This document shows, piece by piece, positions 8,703 through 18,300 of a DNA stretch of 64,000 nucleotides (its first letter is position 1; every line of letters starts with the position of its first letter). This DNA is from Mucilaginibacter rubeus. GTDB taxonomy: Bacteria; Bacteroidota; Bacteroidia; Sphingobacteriales; Sphingobacteriaceae. Under the pieces are notes generated by a model that saw only the letters and a program-made list of their open reading frames with translations, was not told the DNA's origin and made no database searches. The position numbers and the translations under genes were made by a program. The stretch lies in contig NZ_CP043450.1 in assembly GCF_003286415.2 (NCBI RefSeq), positions 7,564,001 through 7,628,000 of the forward strand, read 5' to 3'.

Positions 8703-10172
8703 ATGAAAGCTTATTCCCTTTTATATTTAGCAATTGGCGCGATGTTTATTACATCATGCACCAAAGATTTTCAAAAGATCAATACCAACAATAATAGCCC
8801 GTCTTCAACCCGGCCCGAATATCATTTTACCGAGGCTATTACGCAAACCGCTTATGCTTACCAGGAAAACGCGTTCGATCGTCGTCCGGCAGCCTTGGGC
8901 AGGTATATCACCCTGGTGCGTAATAATGATTATGAAACTTTCAGATGGACAGCCGTTGACTGGAACGACATTTATCAACGGGCTATGATCATCAAAACCA
9001 TGCAGGACGAGGCTACAACTACCGCGCAACCTGTGTATGTAGCGACAGGTAATATTTTAATGGCCTTTAATATCTCGTATCTAACCGATTTGTATGGCGA
9101 TGTGCCTTACTCGCAGGCGCTGCAGTCGGTAGCTACAGGTAACATAAAACCTGCTTATGACAAACAGCAGGATATTTATATGAATTTGCTCAAACTGTTA
9201 AAAGATGCCAATGAACAGCTCCGCGCCAATGGATCAGGAATTGATGCAAGTGCTGATGCTTTATATGCCGGCAAAGCGCTTCAGTGGCGAAAACTGGCAA
9301 ATTCCCTGCGCCTAAGATTATTGCTGCGCTGTTCAAAAGTTTATGCAAATGCTTTTACAGAGATTCAGGAGATCATTAACAACAGCGACCAATACCCGAT
9401 TTTTACCGGCAATACAGACAACGCCGAAGTAATATATCAGGGTGTTAAAAAAGATGACAGCTGGCCGGGTGGCGCGAAAAATATGATCGATGCTGATTTT
9501 GCCAAAACAAAGGCCAGTAAAGAATTGGTTGACGCGCTGATTGCCCGTAATGATCCGCGTTTGGCTGTATGGGTAGCACCTGTTGCATCAACCACAGGTT
9601 CAACAGTTGATCATAATCAATATGTTGGTGTTCCGCATGCTCTTACTAACCCTGCCGATTATAACGGAGGAGAAACCCACCAGTCGGTATTGTCGTCGTT
9701 TTTCAGGCAGGATAAAGCTACGGGCTTAAAAGCAAGCCTGATGATCTATCCGGAAGTATGCTTCATCCTTGCGGAAGCTGTGCAAACAGGAAAGGTGACA
9801 GTGCCCTCTAAAACAGCATCGTCACTATATCACGATGGTATTGAGGCCTCAATGGATTATTATGGAGTAAAGTCACAAGCCGCAACCCAGGCTTACTATG
9901 ATTCACCCCTGGTGAAATATGATGGAACCCAAAAACAATTGATCATTCAAAAATGGCTGGCTATGTTGTTTCGCGGATCTGAAGGCTGGTTTGATTTCCG
10001 CCGTACCGGGTTCCCTGAATTTGTAGCCGGGCCAATGGCATTTCAGCCACAGTTTCCGGTAAGGTATTGCTGGCCAACAAGCGAGCCAAACGTTAATAAC
10101 GATAGTTATCGTGCAGCCATCGCGGTGTTTGGTGCCGATGATATCAATACCAAAATGTGGTATCTCAAATAG
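8703..10172 (+). CDS. SusD/RagB-family outer-membrane lipoprotein
   Basis: 489 residues from the ATG at 8703, chosen because it opens a clean lipoprotein signal (KAYSLLYLAIGAMFITSC, lipid-bearing Cys). An in-frame ATG at 8679 lies inside susC. The body shows SusD-like features: PSSTRPEYHF near the N-terminus, TPR-type helices (YLTDLYGDVPYSQALQ), and a C-terminal EGWFDFRRTGFPEF block. It resembles the SusD-like_2 branch. It should cap the SusC barrel at 5234 and bind the substrate at the cell surface. Confidence 0.94.
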   Translation: MKAYSLLYLAIGAMFITSCTKDFQKINTNNNSPSSTRPEYHFTEAITQTAYAYQENAFDRRPAALGRYITLVRNNDYETFRWTAVDWNDIYQRAMIIKTMQDEATTTAQPVYVATGNILMAFNISYLTDLYGDVPYSQALQSVATGNIKPAYDKQQDIYMNLLKLLKDANEQLRANGSGIDASADALYAGKALQWRKLANSLRLRLLLRCSKVYANAFTEIQEIINNSDQYPIFTGNTDNAEVIYQGVKKDDSWPGGAKNMIDADFAKTKASKELVDALIARNDPRLAVWVAPVASTTGSTVDHNQYVGVPHALTNPADYNGGETHQSVLSSFFRQDKATGLKASLMIYPEVCFILAEAVQTGKVTVPSKTASSLYHDGIEASMDYYGVKSQAATQAYYDSPLVKYDGTQKQLIIQKWLAMLFRGSEGWFDFRRTGFPEFVAGPMAFQPQFPVRYCWPTSEPNVNNDSYRAAIAVFGADDINTKMWYLK

Positions 10173-10264
10173 TATTATCCCCTAAAACCAACACAATAAG
10201 TGAATGAGGATACGGGCGGCAGGTGGAAAAAACTGCTGCCCTGTGTCCTTTTATCAATCGTTTT

Positions 10265-11584
10265 ATGAGCAAAATAGCAAGAAGGAGTTTTATAGGCCGT
10301 ACCTTGAAAATGGGCGCTTTATTGCCTGTTATGGGTTCACAGGTAAAGTTATTAAGTAAAGATGCCGAAAGCGTGAACTATCCGGCAACCGAACTGCCAG
10401 ATCGTATCTTATTAACTATAACAGAAAATCCGGCGGTTAGTATCACCATTAACTGGCGTACCGCACTAACCTCCGAAGTGAACTTGGTTGAATATGCCAT
10501 AGCCGATGCGCATCCCGAGTTTGTATCAAAAGTGAAAACAGTGAATGCTGTTTCAAAAAAGTTCAGCTTTGAAGATATTCAGTTCATTAATCACCGGGTT
10601 ACTTTAAATGATCTCCAGCCCGATACCCTATATGCTTACCGGGTTGGATACGGCGAAAATAGAAGTGAATGGTTCCAGTTTCGGACTGCCAAAAGTCCGA
10701 TTGAAAAAGCCGGACTAAGTTTCATTTATTTGGGCGATGCGCAAGTGGGCATAAAACCGTTATGGAGCCGTGTTATACGCAAGGCTTATGCTACGCTGCC
10801 AGATGCGCAGCTGGTGATTCATGCAGGCGACCTGGTAAACCGCGCGAATAAAGATGAAGAATGGGGCGATTGGTTTGCCGCCGGTAATTATATCCATGCC
10901 AGTACACCCGCCTTAATGACACCCGGTAACCACGAGTATACCCATGACGATGGCAAACCTCACCTGTCTGTTTATTGGAACGAGCAATTTGGCCTGCCCA
11001 ATAATGGTCCCGATGATGAATTATTGAAAGGGAGCTGTTATTATACAGATATTCAGGGTGTGAGGCTTATTTCGCTCAATACCCAAATGATTGAGGAAGC
11101 ACCATCTGATGATTGTATACAAAGACAGGTTAACTGGCTGCATAAGGTATTGAAGCAAAACCGCCAGCAATGGACATGCGTGGTTATGCACCATCCTATG
11201 TACTCCACAAAAAAAGGGCGGGATAACAAAAAATCGCGCGAGCATCTGAAACCCATATTTGATCAATACGGGGTGGATATTGTATTGCAAGGCCATGACC
11301 ATGCTTACGCCCGTGGTATGAGTAAAATTGGTCTGACTAACGGCGGCCCGAACGATACCTCGCATACTGCTTACGTAGTATCGGTAAGCGGTTCAAAAAT
11401 GTACGAAACCGAGCCGATGGATTGGGCCGATATCATCATTAACCATACCCAGGTTTATCAAACCATCAACATTGATGGCAATACGCTGCAATTTAAAGCG
11501 TACCTGGCTACCGGAGAAATTGCCGACGCTTTTGACCTGGTTAAAAGAAAGGGAAAACCTAATCAACTCATCAGCAAAAAATAA
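10265..11584 (+). CDS. Secreted purple-acid-phosphatase-like metallophosphoesterase
   Basis: 439 residues from ATG 10265. This start opens a twin-arginine type signal (ARRSFIGRTLKMGALLPV); an upstream in-frame GTG at 10223 adds 14 residues before it. An N-terminal fibronectin-III-like purple acid phosphatase domain (~45-150, RILLTITENPAVSITINWR) precedes the catalytic domain with its metal motifs in order: GDAQ, HAGDLVN, TPGNHEYT, MHHPMY and LQGHDHAYAR. It should cleave phosphate esters in the periplasm or at the surface. It sits between susD and a second metallophosphatase (9 bp gap), which indicates one functional unit. Confidence 0.9.
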   Translation: MSKIARRSFIGRTLKMGALLPVMGSQVKLLSKDAESVNYPATELPDRILLTITENPAVSITINWRTALTSEVNLVEYAIADAHPEFVSKVKTVNAVSKKFSFEDIQFINHRVTLNDLQPDTLYAYRVGYGENRSEWFQFRTAKSPIEKAGLSFIYLGDAQVGIKPLWSRVIRKAYATLPDAQLVIHAGDLVNRANKDEEWGDWFAAGNYIHASTPALMTPGNHEYTHDDGKPHLSVYWNEQFGLPNNGPDDELLKGSCYYTDIQGVRLISLNTQMIEEAPSDDCIQRQVNWLHKVLKQNRQQWTCVVMHHPMYSTKKGRDNKKSREHLKPIFDQYGVDIVLQGHDHAYARGMSKIGLTNGGPNDTSHTAYVVSVSGSKMYETEPMDWADIIINHTQVYQTINIDGNTLQFKAYLATGEIADAFDLVKRKGKPNQLISKK

Positions 11585-11593
11585 CAACTATAT

Positions 11594-12568
11594 ATGAAAA
11601 GAAGAGATTTTGTCAAGGGCACGGCTTTAACGGCTTTGGGCGCATCAATTATAGCCCCGCTTGAAACACTGGCGGGCAGCCGTGAAACGCATCTGGAAAG
11701 TGATGAACTGTCGAACGCCGTTGTTGCCGATGAGAATTATCCCCTGAATTTTGTTGCCATTGGCGATTGGGGCCGTAATGGCGAATACCGTCAGAAAGAA
11801 GTGGCCGATCAGATGGGTAAATGGGCTGCCACGCATGCCAATAAATTCATAGTGTCAGTGGGCGACAATTTTTACCCCAAAGGTGTTGTAAGCGAAAACG
11901 ATCCCCTGTGGCATTACTCTTTTGAAAACGTTTATACGGCACATTCCCTTCAGTATGACTGGTACCCGGTTTTAGGTAATCATGATTACGGAACCGATCC
12001 GGAGGCCCAGGTACGCTACAGTAAAATAAGCCGCCGCTGGAATATGCCTGCGCTTTATTACAGCAAGGAGATTGATATTGATAAGCAAAGTGGTAAGGCG
12101 CTGCTGGTATTTATTGATACCCAGCCCATAGTTTACGATTTTAAAGAACGCGAGCCTGAAAAGCAGCTCCAATGGCTTGATCAAACGCTGGGAAATGCCT
12201 CGGCGGATGTAAAGTGGAAAATTGTGATCGGTCATCACCCTTGTTATACGGTTGGCCCTCGGATAAAAAATTATGATACGCTGTCGATCCGGAAAGCACT
12301 GTCCGGCATCTTTGAAAAACATAAGGTTGATGTTTATCTGTCTGGACACGAGCACTCGCTGCAGCATTTGAAAGCTGATGGGCATACGCATCAGTTTATA
12401 TCAGGTGCAGGTTCAGAACTTACAGAGGTTACTGCCGGTATTCCTTATTGTCGTTTCCAGGCTTCTGAGCATGGGTTTATGTACTTCTCCATCAATGCCA
12501 ATAAACTTAGGGTAAATGCTGTCAATGATGAGGGCAGGGTGCTTTACGAAACCACTTTAAGCAAATAA
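11594..12568 (+). CDS. Acid phosphatase, tartrate-resistant (ACP5) type
   Basis: 324 residues. A Tat-like signal (MKRRDFVKGTALTALGASII) is followed by a calcineurin-like phosphoesterase domain with IGDWGRNG, VGDNFYPKG, LGNHDYG, IGHHPCY and LSGHEHSLQ, the order and spacing of TRAP-type purple acid phosphatases. It lacks the long N-terminal domain of its neighbour, so the pair are different subfamilies and not a simple duplication. It is the last gene of locus A, followed by an imperfect hairpin at 12575-12608. It likely releases phosphate or a dephosphorylated moiety for uptake. Confidence 0.9.
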   Translation: MKRRDFVKGTALTALGASIIAPLETLAGSRETHLESDELSNAVVADENYPLNFVAIGDWGRNGEYRQKEVADQMGKWAATHANKFIVSVGDNFYPKGVVSENDPLWHYSFENVYTAHSLQYDWYPVLGNHDYGTDPEAQVRYSKISRRWNMPALYYSKEIDIDKQSGKALLVFIDTQPIVYDFKEREPEKQLQWLDQTLGNASADVKWKIVIGHHPCYTVGPRIKNYDTLSIRKALSGIFEKHKVDVYLSGHEHSLQHLKADGHTHQFISGAGSELTEVTAGIPYCRFQASEHGFMYFSINANKLRVNAVNDEGRVLYETTLSK

Positions 12569-12574
12569 AAAATA

Positions 12575-12608
12575 GCCAGGTCAATACGATAATTGGTATT
12601 AACCCGGC
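12575..12608 (+). terminator. Imperfect hairpin after locus A
   Basis: GCCAGGTCAATAC (12575-12587) pairs with GTATTAACCCGGC (12596-12608) apart from two internal mismatches, loop GATAATTG. It lies 6 bp after the phosphatase stop and before the convergent cupin gene. The tail is A-rich instead of T-rich on this strand, so termination strength is uncertain. Confidence 0.4.
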
Positions 12609-12650
12609 AAAATATCAGGTGATATGCATTAAATGAAACGAAATGCCCGT

Positions 12651-13142
12651 TTATTTATGGCGCGGATCATCTTTGGGGTTCACATAATTTACTCCGGATG
12701 GACCGAAGCCGGTAATCTCAACAACAACTGGTTCGTTTCCGGTCATAGCAAAATGATTTTGGCCGGCTACCTCCGAGTAAATGCTTCCGATGGGTAATGT
12801 TTTGAGTTTTGTTTGATCAAACTTATTGCCATAACCAAAATGCCAGGTGCCTGATACTACAGTGGCAGTGCGTTGATCCGGGTGCTGGTGGGCTGCAATT
12901 TTGGTGTTGGCGGCAACTTCCAACAAGATCATATAAATGCCTGGTTTGGAAGGGTCGCCTATGACTACAATTTCTTTGACAGCCGAATAGTTAGAGGATC
13001 CGGGGGCGTTAACCGCTCCTGTTGGTGTGAGCGCCTTTATTTCTTGTGGCGTCAGCCGGAATTGACCGGTTTTAGAAATTTGAGCTTTTGCAGTGCCGGC
13101 AAATAAAAGTGCAGGCAGGATGAATTTAAGCGTGCGAAACAT
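12651..13142 (-). CDS. Secreted cupin-domain protein
   Basis: 163 residues with a signal peptide (FRTLKFILPALLFAGTAKAQ). A single cupin fold at about 60-145 has the metal-binding pattern AHQHPDQRTATVVSGTWHFG; the two His and a downstream QNHF His are candidate metal ligands. The middle is preceded by APGSSNYSAVKEIVVIGDP. Secreted cupins of this kind are usually uncharacterised, and nothing in the context fixes the substrate. It is monocistronic, convergent with locus A and divergent from locus B. Confidence 0.8.
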   Translation of the reverse strand: MFRTLKFILPALLFAGTAKAQISKTGQFRLTPQEIKALTPTGAVNAPGSSNYSAVKEIVVIGDPSKPGIYMILLEVAANTKIAAHQHPDQRTATVVSGTWHFGYGNKFDQTKLKTLPIGSIYSEVAGQNHFAMTGNEPVVVEITGFGPSGVNYVNPKDDPRHK

Positions 13143-13453
13143 AGCTTGGTAATTTGATAATGAAAAAAAAATTTGTTAATTAATTGAGTGACATTGTTCA
13201 ACTTAAATGCCGATGTGTTAATATGCTATATATTAGCTCGTTATATTTTTTTTGAAATTCCTCAATACGATATGTCGCAATTGGCAATAATCAACCACTG
13301 TATATAGTAATCGCTTGTAAGCCAAATGATAGAAACTACCGTTCACTTTTGGCTTTGTTAACTACTTGTCAAAGAATATGTATTACGAAAAATGGATTGC
13401 AAATAGAACGATAATTTAATATTAGCTTAATGTGATGAAGGGCCAACCCTGTT
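13143..13453. other. Intergenic region between divergent cupin and locus B sigma genes
   Basis: About 310 bp, AT-rich, with no ORF or strong hairpin that I can support. It presumably holds the promoters of both flanking genes. A match to TAnnTTTG is seen only on the sigma side (13454-13461). Confidence 0.4.
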
Positions 13454-13461
13454 TATTTTTG
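13454..13461 (+). promoter_or_regulatory. Putative -7 element TATTTTTG for locus B
   Basis: TATTTTTG matches TAnnTTTG and lies 21 bp before the sigma factor ATG at 13482, the same geometry as the element before the locus A sigma gene. No convincing -33 box is visible. Confidence 0.5.
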
Positions 13462-13481
13462 CCCGGGTTTGTTGGTTTAGC

Positions 13482-14078
13482 ATGACTAAGGTAATTAAGG
13501 ATTTTTCAGATCGTTTATTATGGGACAGATATCAGGGCGGGAATACCGGTGCTTACGATATCTTATTTAAACGCTATCACGACCCCATCTTTAATTACGC
13601 TCTCAAAAATGTACCCGACAGGGAAATAGCCGAAGAACTTACATTAGATGTGATGCTCAGGCTCTGGCAAAAGAAAGGTGACCTGATCATAGAAACCGAT
13701 CTTCGTGCATATCTTTTCCGCTCCATCAAAAACGCTATCTATAATTACTACCGCAAAAAAATCCTGAGTACCATTCCTATCGATCTGTTAACAATTCAGG
13801 ATACACCTTTGGGCGGCGCGACTGATGACAAGTTGAAGTATTTCGAGTTAGAAAAGATCTACCATCAAAAACTAAATGAACTCAGTCCTCAGCGCCAGAA
13901 AATTTTCAGGATGAGCAGGGAACGGAATATGACCTACGCACAGATAGCCGAAGAAACCGGTCTTTCGGTTAATACCATCGAAAATTATATGGTAGTTACC
14001 CTGCGCATCCTGCGCCGCGAATTAAGCGAACATGCCGATGTTACGGTGATGCTTATCGCCCTTGCATCTTTCTTTTAA
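13482..14078 (+). CDS. RNA polymerase ECF sigma-70 factor (locus B)
   Basis: 198 residues. Region 2 is seen in AYDILFKRYHDPIFNYALK and EELTLDVMLRLWQKK, and region 4 in LSPQRQKIFRMSRERNMTYAQIAEETGLSVNTIENYM. A short hydrophobic tail ends the protein (VTVMLIALASFF), like the tail of the locus A factor. It is followed after 66 bp by fecR and should direct transcription of the receptor and lipoprotein genes downstream. Its sequence is clearly diverged from the factor at 3449, so the two loci should not share target promoters. Confidence 0.93.
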   Translation: MTKVIKDFSDRLLWDRYQGGNTGAYDILFKRYHDPIFNYALKNVPDREIAEELTLDVMLRLWQKKGDLIIETDLRAYLFRSIKNAIYNYYRKKILSTIPIDLLTIQDTPLGGATDDKLKYFELEKIYHQKLNELSPQRQKIFRMSRERNMTYAQIAEETGLSVNTIENYMVVTLRILRRELSEHADVTVMLIALASFF

Positions 14079-14144
14079 TTTTTTTCAAAACGGATAGGTG
14101 GTGTAACAGCTAAATGGTGTTTTCTATTTTGAAAGCCCATTTAA

Positions 14145-15173
14145 ATGCATTCAGAAGAGAACATAAAATCACTTATCAGGAAATATATTTCCGGCAGATA
14201 TACTCCTGAAGAACTGGAAGAGATCCGGGAGTTTATTGCAAAACCGGATTCACAGCAACTTTTTGACGAAGTATTGGAAGAGCAGGGGACAGGTCTTGTT
14301 CCCGAAGATGATATCGATCAGCCGCACCTGGACGATAAGCTAAAACTTTTTTATCAAAAACTGCAGCAGCAAACCCCAGATGAGGTATCAGAACCCGATT
14401 CGGCGCCTCGTATCTTATCCATTTTTAAAATCCGTTATCTGCGCCATGCTGCCATCTGGACGGTGTTTGTGCTTGGCGCGGCCTTATATGGTATAACTCG
14501 CTTTCGCAAGTTGCCGGTAAAAGAACAAATTGCATATCATGAGCAGGTAAATCCTTTGGGCCGCAGGTCAAAAATTATTTTGCCGGATAGCTCGGAAGTT
14601 TATCTGGGGGCAGGCAGCCGGTTAAACTACCCGGATAAGTTTGCCAGCAACACCCGCGAAATTTCTTTAGAAGGAGAAGCCTTTTTCCAGGTAACCAAAA
14701 ACCCTCATAAACCATTTATCATCCATACCGGTACGGTGCAAACCCGGGTACTGGGTACCTCATTCAAAATAGATGCCTTTAAAAACCAGCCGATATCTGT
14801 TGCTGTGGCAACTGGCAAGGTTAGGGTAGATGATGTAAGCGGAAATAAAATTAAATCGTTGGCTGTGCTGGTGCCGGGGCAAATGGTAACCTATGACAAT
14901 AAGCTGGCTGTTACTTCAGCGGTGATAACTACTGAGGTTAGCGGTTGGAAGGATGCGCTGCTTTCATTTCATAACCGCAACCTGAAGGATATCACATCTG
15001 TGCTTGAGCGTTGGTATAACGTAAAGATCCTATACCGCAAACCGGCAATTGCGCATCAAAAAATATCTGTTGCCTTACAAGCCGATATGCCATTGAATAA
15101 AATTATGAAAGTGCTGGCGGCAACCGCCCATTTTGATTTCATCATATCCGGTCAGCAGGTAAATATCAATTAA
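14145..15173 (+). CDS. FecR-type anti-sigma factor (locus B)
   Basis: 342 residues. The cytoplasmic N-terminal region runs to about 100 and includes an acidic Glu/Asp-rich stretch. A membrane helix lies near 102-120 (AIWTVFVLGAALYGI), then the FecR domain (KIILPDSSEVYLGAGSRLNY ... EGEAFFQV ... VLGTSFKI) and a DUF4974-like end (FHNRNLKDITSVLERWYNV ... FDFIISGQQVNIN). It should hold the sigma factor at 13482 inactive until the STN domain of the receptor at 15378 signals. Confidence 0.93.
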   Translation: MHSEENIKSLIRKYISGRYTPEELEEIREFIAKPDSQQLFDEVLEEQGTGLVPEDDIDQPHLDDKLKLFYQKLQQQTPDEVSEPDSAPRILSIFKIRYLRHAAIWTVFVLGAALYGITRFRKLPVKEQIAYHEQVNPLGRRSKIILPDSSEVYLGAGSRLNYPDKFASNTREISLEGEAFFQVTKNPHKPFIIHTGTVQTRVLGTSFKIDAFKNQPISVAVATGKVRVDDVSGNKIKSLAVLVPGQMVTYDNKLAVTSAVITTEVSGWKDALLSFHNRNLKDITSVLERWYNVKILYRKPAIAHQKISVALQADMPLNKIMKVLAATAHFDFIISGQQVNIN

Positions 15174-15236
15174 TAACGACAATGAATATACGCTAACGAA
15201 AGAATTGGATATGTAACCATTTGTACAAACAAAAAA

Positions 15237-15366
15237 CGTCCCCTGCCGCTGGCCGGGAACGCGTAATGCTTATAAACCGTGTGATTTTCGACCTTCCCGC
15301 GGTTTAAATAAATAACCCATACCCTGAACAGGTATGGCCATTTAACAGATCATCGCCTCGCGGCGA
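15237..15366 (+). ncRNA. Structured leader of the locus B TonB receptor (four hairpins, TTTTCGACC loop)
   Basis: The 204 bp between fecR and the receptor contain four stems. (1) 15237-15247/15251-15261 around loop GCT, with two mismatches. (2) AAACCGTG 15274-15281 / CGCGGTTT 15298-15305, one T-G pair, with TTTTCGACC at 15285-15293 in the loop. (3) CCATACC 15317-15323 / GGTATGG 15331-15337. (4) TCGCC 15353-15357 / GGCGA 15362-15366. The first two match the order in the locus A leader, with different stem bases but the same loop nonamer, which is the pattern expected of a conserved RNA. A 13-codon ORF (15266-15307) overlaps stem 2. Role unknown; attenuation or small-RNA pairing are possibilities. 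Confidence 0.45.
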
Positions 15367-15377
15367 ATAACCTCATT

Positions 15378-18300
15378 ATGCCCAAAAATATGCAAAAAGG
15401 ATTAAAAGAATATCCTTCAATCCGATTTTTTATGAAATGCTCTTTTGTGCTCATTGTTGTCAGGCTCACTTTTATAAGTATGCTGATGGCCAGCAATGTT
15501 AAAAGTCAGGACCTTAGTCGCCAGATCAGCTTACAGCTGAAAAACGTGACCGTGACCGAGGGCTTGACAGTTATCGGACAACAAAGCAACATACGGTTCT
15601 CCTTTCAGGAGCAATCAACAAACGCGGTAAAAAAGAATGTGACATTGATTGCCGAACATATTTCGGTAAAAGATGCGCTGAATAACCTGTTAGCACATAC
15701 CGGTTTAGAATATAAACTGGTAGAAGGATATGTGGTAATAGATAGCAAGCCTGTACCGCTAACCATAACCGGTACCGTAACGGACGAAAAGACCGGCGAA
15801 CTGCTGATAGGTGTTGCTGTAAGGGTAAAAGCCACAGGAGCCGCTGTTGCCACAGATGCAAACGGGCGATTCAGGATAACAGTACCTGACGGAGGAGCGA
15901 CCCTGGTGATTACCTACATAGGGTATCAAACTCATGAAGTAAAGGTAGGCCCGCAAAATCGGGAGCTGACCATAACCCTTAAAGCCTCATCAACCCAGCT
16001 TGGTGAGGTAACGGTGCAAGCCAGACGGCGTACCAATACCGAAATTTCGGTACTGGCCGAAAGGAAAAAGGCTGCTATTGTGCAGGACGCTATCTCTGCG
16101 GCACAAATTGAACGTACTGCAAGTATCACAACCACACAGGCCCTGCAAAGGGTATCGGGCGTAACTGTTACCGATGATAAGTATGTTGCCATTCGCGGTT
16201 TGGGCGACAGGAGTGTGATCGGCCAGTTGAACGGTATCCGACTGGCTTCGTCAGACCCTGACCGAAGCGCTATTCCGCTTGACCTGGTACCGGCATCCTT
16301 ACTGGATAACATCACCATTTTTAAAACAGTAACGCCCGATAAACCCGCAGACGCTGCCGCAGGTATTGTGGAGCTAAAAACCAAATCAGTACCAGATAGT
16401 ATGGTGCTTGAGGTGGTTGCCCAAACAGGCTTCAATTCCAATATTGGCATAGGCGGGCAGTTTAACAGTTTCTACAATAGCGATATGGGTTTCTTTGGGC
16501 AAAAGATCAATAAAAAAGATCTGAGCAAGGATTTTCTTGATCTGGGCACCAAATACAAAGGCGGCCTGTCGCAAATTCAAAAAATGATAGCCAACAGCGG
16601 CTACAGCGCCGAAACCAGGCAGGAAGTAAACCGCATTAACGGCATCATGCAGGGCTTTGATCCGGTTTTAACCACACGTTACCGGCAAGCGCCGCTCAAC
16701 CAATTGTATTCGGCGACATTTGGTAATAGTTACACCCTGTTTAAAAAGCATAAACTTGGCGTGATTGCCGGTGTAAACTATTACAGCCGCACTACTGATA
16801 TATCCGGAGGGGACGTGCAGCAATATAGTATATACCAGGGAGTAATTACCGGTAACCCACAGGTTTACAGTCCGCGCAATATTCCTAACTATATTACGCC
16901 TAATAACCTTTATATGGGCAGGTATCAAACCTATAAGGAAAATACCGGTACCCAAACGCTCAATTATGGCGGTTTATTAGGATTAACCTATCGCTTTAGT
17001 CCGCAGCACGAGATTAGCATGCAATACCTGGGCAGTTGGGGCGGCGAAACCCAGGCTTACAACTTAAACGGTAAGTATGATTATACCGGTTTACCGGGCG
17101 ATGTGAAAAGTACGGTTTATTCATTAAAGCAATCGTACCGCAAGCTGAACACCTTTAACTTACAAGGCGAGCATAAATTTTTAAAGGGAGCCTATTCGCC
17201 GCGTTTAAGTTATAACGTTGCTACCTCAAAGGCTGGGCAGAATGACCCTGATTATCGCTTTGTTAACCTTGCCGATTATACTCCACGCGGAGGGGCTTAC
17301 ATTGCAAACCCAACAGTAGGTTCTGCAAACACTGCGCCCGGATCAGTATACACAGATCATTTATATGCGCTTTCATCAGGTTACGTAAATGGTTTCGGTG
17401 CGTATGGCATTATACAGGCCGAGCCTAACGGACGCCGTTACCGCAACCTTTCTGAAACAAACTATAACTACAAGGCCGACGTGACCTTGCCTTTCAAACT
17501 TTTTGGTAAAAAGCAGGAGTTTAAAACAGGTGTAAACTACCTTAACCGCGACCGTGTATTTACAGAGAATGTGCTGTTTTTACCAGGCTCTAACTTTTCA
17601 TCGCTTGGCGCTTTGCCATTATACACAGTATCAGGCAATCTCGATAGATTGGTAAGTTCTGAAATAATAGGGATCCACCCAACAAATGCCGGAACGGGAG
17701 AGGGTGCAGCACCCATCGGTGGCTTTTTGTACAATAGCCAAAAATCGCCCAACAACTACAAAGGCTTTTTTGAAACCAAGGCCGGTTACGCCATGCTCGA
17801 TCTGAAATTGACAGAAGAGTTGAGGCTAACGGGCGGTGTCAGGTTCGAGTCAACCAATATCCAGTCGGCGGTTGATACATCGGGCGTTTTCCTTGACCCG
17901 GCCCTGACTACAACCCGTCCGGATGGTTCGCACATTCCGCTTTCATTAACCAACCCTAACTCGGTGTATAAAACAGGTTATAAGCCCTACTACTCGGCTA
18001 ACATGACCTACAGCTACAAGGAGAATATGAATTTTAGGGTAGGTTTCAACACTACACTGGCCCGGCCTGAATTAAGGGAGATCACCAACGTGTTTGAGTT
18101 CGATGCGTTTCAGGGCGGCCTGGTTGTTGGTAACCCCAACCTGATTAACCAATCTACCCAAAACCTCGATTTCAGATGGGAATATTTCCCAGCTTCGGGC
18201 GAAGTACTTTCTTTTTCACTATTTGGCAAGCGGATAAAAAATCAGCTATACAAAGTGTTCAGCCTGCAAACCAGTGGCCTTGCAGCTACCTACCCCGAGT

